In this document: positions 18,925 to 29,313 of the stretch, in pieces
Layout of the letters: each line of letters begins with the position of its first letter
Position numbering within the stretch: the stretch's first letter is position 1
Origin: Strigamia acuminata
Lineage: Eukaryota > Arthropoda > Chilopoda > Geophilomorpha > Linotaeniidae
Assembly (NCBI GenBank): GCA_949358305.1
Contig: OX442317.1
Location: forward strand, 308,001 to 372,000
Direction: 5' to 3'
DNA: 64,000 bases
Translations under genes and position numbers: made by a program
The notes under the pieces: model-generated
The model's database searches: none
What the model saw: only the letters and a program-made list of their open reading frames with translations
Told to the model about the DNA's origin: nothing

Positions 18925-21900
18925 TTACTATAGTGTTGATTCCAATGGAAGAGGACATGGAGGATGCTCTATTTGATGACATTTCATCCACAGAGCCAGA
19001 TCCTCGCGTGGTTTTTTCCACAGAACCTGAAATCGACCATGTAAACGTTGCATTGAAGACAGGAAAGAGTATTACTCCCCTGCCTTACATCAAGGCAACA
19101 CTAAACGGTTTAAAGGTCACCGCTCTGATGGATTCTGGGGCAACCCACAGGTACATCAGCGGGGGAATGCTTAAAAAGCTAAACCTCTTGCACTTTATGA
19201 CTCCATTTTTAGAAAATCGAGTTGTATACACTGGCGATAGGCCAACACGTCCAATCGGGACAATCACGCTGTCACTCAAGTGGCGGGGTGGCGAAATCCC
19301 TGTGACATTTACTGTTCTTCCATCAGCTTCCAAATTTATATTATTAGGTTGCTCTTGGATTATCGAAAATAGGATTGTTCTCAATCTAACAGATCGAGAA
19401 TATTTCTTTCTTGATTTTCCACATGACACATTTCCCTTCGACGACCCACCATCGCCTGAAGAACTTGGAAATGCAATAATGGATCGATGGGATGCTTTGG
19501 TTGCAGAATCAAAGTCACCTTCTGTCTCCACGGCTGATTTGAGCCAGAGACTGTTAGCAAAAAGCAATTTGTCACCAAGGCAGAGATCTCAAATCTTAAC
19601 TCTTGTAGAAAAATACAGACATGTGTTTAGTGACAAAGCTGGCTGCCACCCCACGTTGGAACATCCAATTCCGACTGGAGATGCGCCTTCATTTCGATGC
19701 AAAGACCGACCAATGAATCCCAAGAAAGCTGAGATTTATCGCGAATTGGTTGCCGAATTGCTGAGAGATGGTTGGGCCGAACCTTGCGAGGGGAGTTATA
19801 AAAATCCCCCCGTGATTGTTGCAAAGAAAGACGGAGGGTACCGCCTCTGTATTGACTTTCGCTGGCTAAATAAAATCACAATTAAGGACGTCTATCAGAT
19901 GCCCTCAATTTCTATGATTTTGGCCTGTTTAGGTGGAAAAAAGTTCTTTTCTACTTTGGATTTAACTAAAGGTTATTACCAAATAAAACTTAAACCAAGT
20001 GACAAGAAGAAAACTGCTTTTTCTACTTCTGATGGAACATACCAGTTTACTCGTATGCCTTTCGGACTGTGCAATGCACCCAGTGCGTTTCAGAGAATGA
20101 TGGATCAAGTTCTTGGAACTGCACAACACAAGTGGGCACTCGCTTACCTCGATGATATTATCATCTTTAGCGACTCATTTGAAGAACACCTTCAGCATTT
20201 AGATGACATATTGTCAAAATTAGACAAAAATAAATTGACAGCGAGTCCGTCAAAGTCATTTATTTGCCCAGAAGAACTAAGTTTTCTTGGTTTCACGATG
20301 TCAAATGGGAGTTACAGCCCAAACAACGACAAAGTGGAAGCAATTTTAAATTATCCAACCCCTTCCAGTATAAAACAACTTCAGCGTTTTATTGGAATGG
20401 TGGGTTTCTATGCTGCTCTGATTCCAAAATTGAGTATTACTCAAAAACCGTTCTTTGCCCTTCTAAAGAAAGATACAAAATGGGAATGGTCTGAAGAATG
20501 CAATGTTGCCTTCGAATATTTGAAAAATCAACTTGCAAAAGGAATTATGCTGCCTCTGCCTGATTTCGCACGCAACTTCACCATCCATACAGATGCTAGT
20601 GGCGGCGGGCTCGGAGCTGTCCTCATGCAAATTGATGACCATGGTGCTTTAAGACCAGTTGCGTACGCCAGCAGAACTCTGCAAGGCGCGGAAAACAACT
20701 ACAGCACCACCGATTTGGAATGTTTAGCTGTGGTTTGGGCGGTTGATAAGTTCAAGCCATACATTGAATATTCTGAATACCAAGTTGAGACTGACCATCA
20801 TGCTCTGAGATTTCTCATGACAATGGAAAATCCAGCTGGAAGACTGGCTAGGTGGGCAATGAAATTGCAGAATGAAAATTTCACCATCAAGTACCGGAAA
20901 GGCACCGACAATCAAGTCGCAGATGCCTTATCCAGAGTCTCTCTTGATAATGGCAATCCATTAGAAGGGAAAGCAACTCTAACTGAGATTATAGAGCCTG
21001 TTGCTCTGGCATATCTCACCAATGAGACCGATTACCCGACTGATTTCTTTGTGGAGGAAGAGGATTTGGGAATTGGATTTAAAATCTTTATTCCACCATC
21101 TCTGCAACTCGCAGCACTTCAACTAATTCACGACCATCCGATGGCTGGTCACGGAGGAGTTGAAGTAACTCTAGAGCGATTGAAAAGAGTTTATTTCTGG
21201 CCTGGCATGCAAAAAGAAGTAAAACTTCATGTAGCAAGCTGCAATCGCTGCCAACGCTGCAAACCGATTCAGAGAAAACCAAAGGGATTGATGGTCCCAA
21301 CTTCTCCAAAAATTGGTCGTTTTGAGAAGATAGGAATCGATCTAATAGGTCCATTACCTAGAACCTCGAACAGAAATCGCTTCATTCTAGTTGTGGTGGA
21401 TTATGCCACCGGCTGGATGGAAGCTACACCGCTGAGATCCGCTAAAATGACTGCAATTGCACCAATTTTAAGACGATTTTTCAGCTGTCATGGGTGCCCT
21501 CGTTTTATGTTGAGCGATAATGGCCCCCAATTCATTTCTGACGTGTTTCAGACTCTCTGTGACGATGCAGGGGTTGTACCAATTAAAGCAACGCCTTACC
21601 ATCCCCAGACTAACCTGACTGAACGCGTAAACAGGAATATCAAGATTATGCTTCGAATTTTTACATTTGAGCACGATCACTGGGACAGATGCATTGACCA
21701 GATAAATTTTGCTTTGCACTCTGCCCCAAATGTGTCTACCGGTTTTACACCAGCAATACTGACGTATGGCAGGGAATTACGACCATTTTGGGATAATCGA
21801 GATGTGTCTTATGACACCCCATTCGACCCAAATAGGCCCTACGACGCTGTCAGAATGCTAGTCGCTAGACACCGTACTCTGATTGCTGCAGCTTTTAAAA

Positions 21901-22463
21901 ATAAGAGTCTGGCCCAAGCAAAACAGAAAACTTACTACGATCAACACCGCAGCGACGATAAGTTCGAAATTGGAGATTTGGTTCTGCTAAAGACCCACCC
22001 ATTGTCCAATGCTGCTAATCGATATGCTGCGTCCCTTGAGGATCGCTTTGAAGGACCTTATGTAATAACTAAAGTCTTTAACAACAATGCGTATGCCCTT
22101 GCGAAACCAATAACTTTGCAAGCGAGGGGTACACACAACATTGTAAAACTCAGGAGATTCATCCCCTCAGAAGAAAAGGCTGAATGGCCCATTTTAGATA
22201 AGGAAGATGAAGAAGCTCTTGAAAACCAACCTGTGGACACTGGAACAGCAACAATATTGCCAACTCCAGTGCGACCAACGGAATCTGGTATCGCAACTAA
22301 GTTGCCAACACCAGTAAAACCTTTTGGGAAACCAAAAAGAATAAAACCCTTGCTGTTGCCACAAGTGGATTCACAAAAACCCACGACGGCTCGACCAAAA
22401 CCAAATTCGGACTCAAATAGACCTTCGAGAAATCACGTTTTACCGATCCGATATCGGGATTGA
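18876..22463 (+). CDS. pol: Pol polyprotein (protease, RT, RNase H, integrase) of the Ty3/Gypsy element
   Basis: The pol frame is read after the -1 shift and has no ATG at its beginning; about 1,195 codons end TGA at 22461-22463. Domains in order: aspartic protease with ALMDSGATHRYIS (near 19125), reverse transcriptase with LRIDFRWLNK-like start and YLDDIIIF (near 20145), RNase H with HTDASGGGLGAVL (near 20587), integrase with an H-H-C-C zinc finger (about 21130-21260), and the catalytic triad in GIDLIGPLP, LSDNGPQF and TERVNR. The C-terminus carries a GPY/F-type motif (FEGPYVI). No stop or frameshift interrupts it and all catalytic residues are visible. It copies element RNA to DNA and inserts it. 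Confidence 0.94.
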   Translation, partial: RGVAVDRNPRVTDDCALTIVLIPMEEDMEDALFDDISSTEPDPRVVFSTEPEIDHVNVALKTGKSITPLPYIKATLNGLKVTALMDSGATHRYISGGMLKKLNLLHFMTPFLENRVVYTGDRPTRPIGTITLSLKWRGGEIPVTFTVLPSASKFILLGCSWIIENRIVLNLTDREYFFLDFPHDTFPFDDPPSPEELGNAIMDRWDALVAESKSPSVSTADLSQRLLAKSNLSPRQRSQILTLVEKYRHVFSDKAGCHPTLEHPIPTGDAPSFRCKDRPMNPKKAEIYRELVAELLRDGWAEPCEGSYKNPPVIVAKKDGGYRLCIDFRWLNKITIKDVYQMPSISMILACLGGKKFFSTLDLTKGYYQIKLKPSDKKKTAFSTSDGTYQFTRMPFGLCNAPSAFQRMMDQVLGTAQHKWALAYLDDIIIFSDSFEEHLQHLDDILSKLDKNKLTASPSKSFICPEELSFLGFTMSNGSYSPNNDKVEAILNYPTPSSIKQLQRFIGMVGFYAALIPKLSITQKPFFALLKKDTKWEWSEECNVAFEYLKNQLAKGIMLPLPDFARNFTIHTDASGGGLGAVLMQIDDHGALRPVAYASRTLQGAENNYSTTDLECLAVVWAVDKFKPYIEYSEYQVETDHHALRFLMTMENPAGRLARWAMKLQNENFTIKYRKGTDNQVADALSRVSLDNGNPLEGKATLTEIIEPVALAYLTNETDYPTDFFVEEEDLGIGFKIFIPPSLQLAALQLIHDHPMAGHGGVEVTLERLKRVYFWPGMQKEVKLHVASCNRCQRCKPIQRKPKGLMVPTSPKIGRFEKIGIDLIGPLPRTSNRNRFILVVVDYATGWMEATPLRSAKMTAIAPILRRFFSCHGCPRFMLSDNGPQFISDVFQTLCDDAGVVPIKATPYHPQTNLTERVNRNIKIMLRIFTFEHDHWDRCIDQINFALHSAPNVSTGFTPAILTYGRELRPFWDNRDVSYDTPFDPNRPYDAVRMLVARHRTLIAAAFKNKSLAQAKQKTYYDQHRSDDKFEIGDLVLLKTHPLSNAANRYAASLEDRFEGPYVITKVFNNNAYALAKPITLQARGTHNIVKLRRFIPSEEKAEWPILDKEDEEALENQPVDTGTATILPTPVRPTESGIATKLPTPVKPFGKPKRIKPLLLPQVDSQKPTTARPKPNSDSNRPSRNHVLPIRYRD

Positions 22464-22684
22464 CCGCTAGGTGACACTTCAAATCGGGAGACCCATTTGG
22501 ACCAATCACAGACTGTTTACAAAACATCTGCGGTCCATACGCCAATTAAACGTTCGCGAAACGTCTTCCGGTTCTATACTTAGCCACCACCATTCTTTGT
22601 CCAAATCACTTATTCGCTGCGATCGCCACTGACCAGTCGTGTGGAACTTCTCTGGAAAATCGAAACGAAAAGATTGGAAAAACG
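22464..22684 (+). other. Spacer between pol and ORF3
   Basis: 221 bp with no frame. How ORF3 is translated (subgenomic or spliced RNA, reinitiation) is not visible from the sequence. Confidence 0.4.
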
Positions 22685-23959
22685 ATGGAAAATCACCGAA
22701 ACAACGAATGGGTTCAGTGCCCAATCTGTAACGGCTTCGGCTACATCACGCTGTGGAATCTGTCGCGAATCCCGTGCATGAACTGCGGCGGAGACGAAAT
22801 CGTGCTGACGGATCAACCACTCGAGGAATGGTTTGTCATGTTCATGACGCTGCCCGGTCAGCCGATTCCGCTGCACCACCGACATATTAACTGGATGCGC
22901 GTCCGATCGCGCGCAGAACGCGAGAAGGAAATCGCAGACAGGGAACAAGCGCGTGTGGCGAATGCCGCACCGACAGAACCCCCAAAGAAAAGACAGAAAA
23001 CGGCAACGAAGAGCGTACGCTCTCAACCGCCGCCGACTGCCTCTACTAATATTTCGACGAAGAAAACCGCAGCGACGACGTCGCAGCAGGTTCTTCGTCC
23101 GCCACATAAGCCATTTGTGCTTAAAAAGAAGGCTGCCGAGGAGACAAAAGCGACCGTACAAAGTATCGTCGCCCCAACTCCTCACCAACCACCGACCGCC
23201 CGTCCAAACATTTCGGAGAAATTGCTGGAAATGCGACGGCTCGTGGCGATCGAAAATCCCACGTTGAGTGAACGAAGCGTGAATACCGAAGCAAAAATTC
23301 GGTACAGAGCGAAAAAACACGCGGACCATAAGGACCGAATGGCAAAAAGAGACGCCGAGAAAGCGGCTCATCAGCAATTGACTGCGCCATCGGCCACAAT
23401 CACATCGAATGCGCCACGCGCACTCGTTAAAAAAATCCCGGCTCAAACGGAAAAAACTCCCGATGAGCTACGAACAGCTTGGGCGGGACAGTACGGCCCT
23501 CAACCAATCCAAGGTATTGTGAACCTGATCCCGACCAAAGCCACGGCGGCCGCAATCGCTTTTCCAGCGGCCTGCCAACTACCGCAAACGGCACAAACGA
23601 TGTTTGGTGCCAATACAGCAGCGACGCCGGCTGTCATTATGCCGCCGATGGTTGGAGAACGCCCGACGAACGTCGTGTTCCAGGGATTCGCGGATCCTCC
23701 ACCAGTTTGCGGCAACAATGTAGTCACCGCCGAAGCAACGATCGAGACCGCGATGCAAATTGACGGCGCATCGAACGAGGAGTCGCACACGCCGCCACCA
23801 CCACCGCCAGTCGTTCCCGAGCCCAAAGCTACCGCCGTGAAAAAGAAGTCGAATAAGAAGTCACGCAAGAAGCTAGCAGAAGAATTCGTCGACGACAAAA
23901 CTGAAGAAGAGCCAAAAAACGACGATACGCCACCCACTCCGGGGAAATCGCTGCAGTGA
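22685..23959 (+). CDS. ORF3: accessory protein of the LTR element with a CxxCxGxG zinc motif
   Basis: A 424-codon intact frame lies where env would be. Residues 12-19, CPICNGFG, match the CxxCxGxG pattern of DnaJ-type zinc fingers, and CMNCGG at 31-36 supplies a second CxxC, so a small four-cysteine zinc ribbon is likely. Residues 70-120 are basic with a nuclear-localisation-like KKRQK. The middle is Ala/Thr/Pro-rich and low in predicted structure. Near the C-terminus come seven prolines, then KKKSNKKSRKK and an acidic tail. There is no signal peptide and no membrane segment, so it is not an envelope protein. I recognise no family. Nucleic-acid binding or a chaperone/trafficking role is conceivable but is inference only. 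Confidence 0.75.
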   Translation: MENHRNNEWVQCPICNGFGYITLWNLSRIPCMNCGGDEIVLTDQPLEEWFVMFMTLPGQPIPLHHRHINWMRVRSRAEREKEIADREQARVANAAPTEPPKKRQKTATKSVRSQPPPTASTNISTKKTAATTSQQVLRPPHKPFVLKKKAAEETKATVQSIVAPTPHQPPTARPNISEKLLEMRRLVAIENPTLSERSVNTEAKIRYRAKKHADHKDRMAKRDAEKAAHQQLTAPSATITSNAPRALVKKIPAQTEKTPDELRTAWAGQYGPQPIQGIVNLIPTKATAAAIAFPAACQLPQTAQTMFGANTAATPAVIMPPMVGERPTNVVFQGFADPPPVCGNNVVTAEATIETAMQIDGASNEESHTPPPPPPVVPEPKATAVKKKSNKKSRKKLAEEFVDDKTEEEPKNDDTPPTPGKSLQ

Positions 23960-24437
23960 AGTTTTCGCCGTCGTTTTAAAGGAGATTTTGGCCAAGCCTA
24001 TTAAGACTTTTATAGTGCCAGAAATAATTTTTTTTTATTGTCAAAACAAGTTTTTTTATTATTATTCCAAAGTGTTAAAATTAGCATACTTACCTTTTAA
24101 ATGTTAAATGGATTCAATAACTACAAATGTTAGATTTTAAAGTTCAAAAAGTGTTTTTTATTCATATATATTTTTAAATTACAAGTGTTATTTTACATTT
24201 TTATTTTTCAATAGTGTTTAAATTGTACAAGTTTCCATCCTGGGGGTAAGTGTGTATGTGTTCCTTTGTAGTGTTGATTTTCCCAAGTGCATTCCTACCG
24301 GTGATCTTCGTTCTAGCTGATGGCTCGTCCGAAATATGGTCATCTGATAATCTGAAAAAAGAAAAGTAATGCGATGTGTTAACTTTCAACAACCACTTCA
24401 GTGACTGCGTTGTACCCCCTCGTACTTACCTTTTTCC
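23960..24437 (+). other. AT-rich 3' non-coding part of the retrotransposon
   Basis: No frame of note. AT-rich with T runs, in contrast to the GC-rich ORF3 and LTR on either side. Confidence 0.4.
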
Positions 24438-24449
24438 AGGGGGGGGAAA
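24438..24449 (+). promoter_or_regulatory. Polypurine tract of the LTR element
   Basis: AGGGGGGGGAAA lies directly against the 3' LTR, the expected primer site for plus-strand DNA synthesis. Confidence 0.85.
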
Positions 24450-25072
24450 TGTGACCAGCTGCCCCTGCGCACGGGTCGCTGCACTGCAACGGCAATGCAC
24501 TTGGCGCAGCTCCAGCGCCTCTCGTATCTCGCGCAGCCTGTTGCGGTCCCCCGCAACCAGGTGGAGCTGCGGGCCTTTGGTCAAGCAGGATCGGGCCCCG
24601 GAAGTCGCCCTTCCGGAAGTGGTTGGTCCCCGTAGGGACAAGAGAGTTGTTGATCAACCAGCAAGGCGAACGGTCGCATCGCGACCGCCTCCGAAACTGG
24701 CTGCAAAGATAACCCGAACTATCGGCGTGGCGACGTTGTCGCCCGCCGGGACCTGAGCGTCCAGTTGCGCCACGTCCGCCGGACGTTAACCGTAACTTCG
24801 GCGGCGTGGCCCAAAACCGATTACCGACCTCGTGTGTCATGGCGGCCGATGGCCGCCGTGCCACGCGGTCTGATTAGGGACGGTTCGAAGGAACCGCCGC
24901 CTTGGGAAATACACTATGGGACACTACAATCATACCCCTAGACATCTAATAAAGCCATAACTAAAACTATATTGTGTCTCCGTGTATTTCGTGGTTTGTT
25001 TTATCGTGTGTGTTGCGTCCAGCGCCTCCGTGGCTCTCCCCCGACCACGTGGCGTCCGTCCGAACACTCACA
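24450..25072 (+). repeat. 3' LTR (623 bp)
   Basis: Same length and, read base by base by eye, the same sequence as the 5' LTR. It is followed by the GTTC target duplication at 25073-25076. Confidence 0.95.
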
Positions 25073-26092
25073 GTTCAACTACCTCAAGCGCGGCTTCGGA
25101 GACCAGCCGACCGACTACTACATGCGTCCGTTCTCCATCGCCGTCGACCAGTCGGAGATGAAGAAACACTTGACCGAGGGCTGCTACCACGGGCCGTCTA
25201 CAAGTGGATCGTCGACTTTTTCAACCGGTTTTCTAGCGATCCGTTGTTCGCGTACGTTTTTCTCACGCGACTCAGCCACGACGACTACAACACGGTCGCT
25301 TACTACGACAAACCCATCTACGACCTCCTGCTCGCGCTCAGAGACGGCGGACACTTGAACCGGACCGTCGTGTTTTTTTTCAGCGACCACGGCTATCGGT
25401 TCGGAGGGGTCCGCACCACCTACGTGGGACACCTGTATTTTTTCTTTCTTTTGCCCAAGTGGTTCCCCAAGACGCACCCGGAGCACTACGCCGACATGTA
25501 GCTGAACGAGCGACGGCTGACCACGCCGTTTGACATGCACGCGACGCAGATGGAGATTGTGCGCGGGCTGGGGCCCGTGAGTACGCCCGATCCGAGCAGT
25601 CGCAGCGTAAGTTTGTTCGCGCCGGTGCCGCTCAACAGGACTTGCGGGGCGGCTAATATACAGTCGGAGTTCTGCACGTGTTTCCAGCGCAAGCAGATCT
25701 CGGTGGAGAGCGACTCGGCAAAGACCGGCACCAGTTTGCTCGTCGGGAACATTAATAGGATGATTTCAGGCATGAGGAACGCGTGCGCAGAGTTGGAGTT
25801 GGAGGAGATCGTCGAAGTGTCGGCGCACGAAGTGGCCATCAACCGCGGGAAAAAGGAATTGTACACGAATTTTCTAATAACGTTTGTGGTGAAGCCTAGC
25901 ATGGCGATTTTCCAGGGGATCGCGCTGTTTAATCACATGGACATGACGGACAAGTACACGACGGAGAAGAATATTGACCGGCTCAACAAGTATGGCAATC
26001 AGTCATTGTGCATTAACGACCCGCAGCTCAGGCTGTTTTGTTACTGTAATATCATTTACGACGCTAACGATGAGGATATAAACATCTCATGA
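25073..26092 (+). pseudogene. DUF229 family gene, 3' part (frameshift and in-frame stop)
   Basis: This continues the gene broken at 14464. FNYLKRGFGDQPTDYYMRPF is the typical DUF229 block. About 25191-25196 one base appears missing, since the conserved continuation VYKWIVDFFNRF is in the next frame. After FSDHGYRFGG (the second metal-site-like block) the frame meets TAG at 25499-25501 and then goes on in the same frame, LNERRLTTPFDMHATQ, through a Cys-rich tail to TGA at 26090-26092. So the gene has three lesions: the 10.6-kb insertion, one frameshift and one nonsense codon. Some could be assembly errors; the insertion is not. Confidence 0.8.
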
Positions 26093-26532
26093 AATGACAT
26101 TTTTTTGTTTTGTTTTGGTTTATCTAACGAAGCGCGGATTCCTTTTTGATACCGGAAGCAGAGTTTGTGACCAAGCGGAAATGAGCAACTGTGATAAATC
26201 GCTAGGTGCACTCGATTCATTTTTGGAGTGCAGGTTGCACCTAGTGCCAAATTGATTGACACAGAGTTTGTGACTGTATTTATTGACTCTTAATTAAGGT
26301 TATCAATTTGTTCTCCATTTCTTCTCTTGTTATTAAAATACAAGTATGATAAGTACGATAATCACTAACGTTTACATTTACTTAAATAAATTATTAGTTT
26401 GTTATTATCTATTGTTTATTCGTTTTCAAATGGCTTCGAAATGTCGCGCGACATCATTTCTCATTTTTCTATTCGACCAAACCAATCAATTGTGCATGTA
26501 GATAGGTGTTGTATACAGAGTAGTGTTGCATA
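26093..26532. other. Intergenic between the DUF229 and EGF genes
   Basis: AT-rich. Contains a short inverted repeat (CTAGGTGCA near 26202 with TGCACCTAG near 26235) and two copies of CAGAGTTTGTGAC (about 26159 and 26262). No signal-peptide exon for the EGF gene was recognised here. Confidence 0.35.
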
Positions 26533-26540
26533 GGTATTGC

Positions 26541-28317
26541 ATGGATATTGACGACGAAATCAAATGCTTCAATGGTGTCACAATTCGAACCGCCAGAAAT
26601 GTATCTGCAAATCGGGTTTTACTGGACGATTTTGCGAAGAACGTGATACGATAAAAATATAAGTAATGTAAAGTCCAAATAATAGTTTAATTTTTTTAGC
26701 AATGTGCACTGATTGGTGCCTTAACGGTGGACGTAGCATCGACCCTACTCGATGCACCTGCATGTGCGGATTTACTGGACGAAGATGCGCATCAGGTATT
26801 TTTTTTTAATTCATTAAATATCGGAATTGTTTAATTTTTTTTCTTTTAGATTATCATACTTGGCATCGTTTCCGAAGGATTCATAACAACAATTGTCAGT
26901 CACAGCTGGTCGGCTCGGTATGCACGAAACAATTGGAATGCTGTACGGGATTTTTAAAAAATATTCATAGCACCGACTGCCAAGGTTTATTTTTTTAAAT
27001 TTTGTGTATATGCTGTACTGATGTCGTATTTTTATTCATTTTATTAGATATTGATGAATGTGATGCGATTACTAACATTTGTGCGGAAGGAGTTTGCAAA
27101 AACACAATCGAGTCGTACACTTGCGCTTGTAGAGACGGCCACGAAAGAAATATCGATACAAATTTATGCGAAGGTAAAAGACTTTTCTTTCGGATGTTCG
27201 CCCGTAGCTCTGCAATGGAGCCAGATAGGCATACTCATGCGATAATTAAACGATTTTTTACGTCATTTTACGTCGATTGGGCCTATTTCCGGCAATTTTT
27301 CAATTTTGGACTATTTTAGCAAAAACCCAAAGGCTAACCTATGGAGAAATGGCTAAAATCGGCCAAAAATTGAAAAGTGCCGGAAATAGGCCCAATCGAC
27401 GTGAAATGACTTAAAAAATCGTTTAATTATCGCATGAGTATGTCTATCTGGCTCCTTTGCCGAGTTATCGGCCAAAAACAGACTTCTCCAAAGACTTTTC
27501 TTCCGGTTTTTTGCCTGTAGCTCCGCAATGGAGCCAGATAAGCATACTCATGCGATAATTAAACAATTTTTTACGTCATTTCACGTCGATTGGGCTTATT
27601 TCCGGCAAATTTTCAATTTTGGACGATTTTAGCAAAAACCCAAAGGCTAACCTATGGAGAAATGGCTAAAATCGGCCAAAAATTGAAAAGTGCCGGAAAT
27701 AGGCCCAATCGACGTGAAATGACTTAAAAAATCGTTTAATTATCGCATGAGTATGCCTATCTGGCTCCTTTGCCGAGTTATCGGCCAAAAACAGACTTCT
27801 CCAAAGACTTTTCTTCCGGTTTTTTGCCTGTAGCTCCGCAATGGAGCCAGATAAGCATACTCATGCGATAATTAAACAATTTTTTACGTCATTTCACGTC
27901 GATTGGGCTTATTTCCGGCAAATTTTCAATTTTGGACGATTTTAGCAAAAACCCAAAGGCTAACCTATGGAGAAATGGCTAAAATCGGCCAAAAATTGAA
28001 AAGTGCCGGAAATAGGCCCAATCGACGTGAAATGACTTAAAAAATCGTTTAATTATCGCATGAGTATGCCTATCTGGCTCCATTGCAGAGCTACAGGCGA
28101 ACATCCAGAAGAAAAGTCTTTTACCTTCGCATAAATTCCAACTTAGGTTCTGGATAAAACATGAACAATAAAACATGAGCAAAAATGAAAGATTTCAATT
28201 TTTTAACTCTTAAAACTCTTTATTTCAGACGATAACAAAATGCGTGGAGCTGGAGACGAGCGGTTCAGCATCGTGTCAGAATACTGCAGGAAGGAAGCTT
28301 ACACGGCCAATGGATAA
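26541..28317 (+). CDS. EGF-repeat protein, apparently damaged in its first EGF domain
   Basis: Exons: about 26541-26642, 26700-26795, 26850-26984, 27048-27173, 28229-28317. Exon 1 gives DIDDEIKCFNG and, after an apparent one-base shift at 26574-26575, CHNSNRQKCICKSGFTGRFC, together one EGF domain. Exon 2 is a second EGF (CTDWCLNGG...CTCMCGFTGRRC). Exon 3 is a Cys-containing linker. Exon 4 starts DIDEC, a calcium-binding EGF. Exon 5 ends the protein with AYTANG and TAA. Exons 2-5 are in phase with GT-AG sites. EGF chains like this are extracellular, but no signal peptide was found, so the 5' end is missing or unrecognised. Intron 4 (27174-28228) is filled by fold-back repeats, and exon 5 exists in a second, inverted copy at 30507-30595. 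Function is unknown, and the gene may be a pseudogene. Confidence 0.62.
27161..28137. repeat. Array of three fold-back (hairpin) repeats in EGF intron 4
   Basis: Three tandem units of about 312 bp. In each, GGAGCCAGATAGGCATACTC through TTTCCGGC is followed, after a short loop, by its reverse complement ending GCCTATCTGGCTCC. Stems are about 100 bp or more. The array as a whole starts with AATTTATGCGAAGGTAAAAG, which spans the exon 4 donor, and ends with the reverse complement of that sequence, so it is itself a palindrome. Confidence 0.88.
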
Positions 28318-28439
28318 ACGCAACAATTGTTGTTAATTTAATATCCTAACAAGTGTGCGGAATTAGTATCAGCAGGAATTAAAAAACTGTTAGTTTTTTT
28401 GCTTAAAAAAATGTATCAAACACTAGGCATTTTATCTTT

Positions 28440-29215
28440 ATTTCCATTCCATTTTATTCTTTCTCTTGTTTTTCTCCTCACTTGTGGTTTTTGTGCTCTC
28501 ACTCGTTTATCTTCTTTCACTCGTTTTTCTTCTTTCACTCGTTGTTTTTCTCCTCTTATTCGTTGTTTCTTCTCTTATTCGGTGTTTCTTCTCACTCGAT
28601 TTTCTTCTCACTCGATTTTCTTCTCGCTCGTTTTTCTTTTCTCATTCGTTGTTTATCTGCTCTCACTCGTTGTTTTTCTGCTCCCACTTGTTTTTATTCT
28701 TTCACTCGTTTTTCTTCTCTCATTCATTGTTTCTTTTCACTCGTTTTTCTTCTCTTATTCGTTGTTTCTTCTCACTCGTTTTTCTTCTCTTATTCATTGT
28801 TTCTTCTCTTATTCGTTGTTTCTTCTCTTATTCGTTGTTTCTTCTCTTATTCGTTGTTTCTTCTCACTCGTTTTTCTTCTCTTATTCGTTGTTTCTTCTC
28901 TTATTCGTTGTTTCTTCTCTTATTCGTTGTTTCTTCTCTTATTCGTTGTTTCTTCTCTTATTCGTTGTTTCTTCTCTTATTCGTTGTTTCTTCTCACTCG
29001 TTTTTCTTCTCTTATTCGTTGTTTCTTCTCTTATTCGTTGTTTCTTCTCTTATTCGTTGTTTCTTCTCTTATTCGTTGTTTCTTCTCACTCGTTTTTCTT
29101 CTCTTATTCGTTGTTTCTTCTCTTATTCGTTGTTTCTTCTCTTATTCGTTGTTTCTTCTCTTATTCGTTGTTTCTTCTCACTCATTTTTCTTCTCGTTTC
29201 GTTTCGTTTCTCTTC
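28440..29215. repeat. 19-bp tandem repeat, left arm
   Basis: Unit TTATTCGTTGTTTCTTCTC mixed with ACTCGTTTTTCTTCTC variants. It gives Ser/Phe/Leu-rich open frames in three frames that I regard as non-coding. Confidence 0.9.
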
Positions 29216-29313
29216 TCTCGCTCGCTCGTTTTTTTTTTTGGAATTAAATTTTTTTTTTTTATTAGATAGTGTGTTTAATTTTATTTTGAAGTATTATAAA
29301 AAAAACTAAAAAT

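Larger units (their letters stand above)
14465..25072 (+). mobile_element. Complete Ty3/Gypsy LTR retrotransposon, 10,608 bp, very recent insertion
   Basis: It is bounded by two 623-bp LTRs that I could not tell apart by eye, each starting TGTGACC and ending CACTCACA. It is flanked by the 4-bp target duplication GTTC (14461-14464 and 25073-25076). Order inside: candidate primer-binding site, 2.2-kb leader, gag, pol (protease, reverse transcriptase, RNase H, integrase), an unusual third ORF, polypurine tract. This domain order, with integrase last, is Ty3/Gypsy. Both main ORFs are intact, so the copy may be active. It lies in the same orientation as the DUF229 gene it breaks. Confidence 0.95.

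Noticed and set aside
22610-23446. 278-codon minus-strand frame opposite ORF3
   Set aside because: Shadow of ORF3: the plus-strand frame carries the zinc motif, start context and full length.
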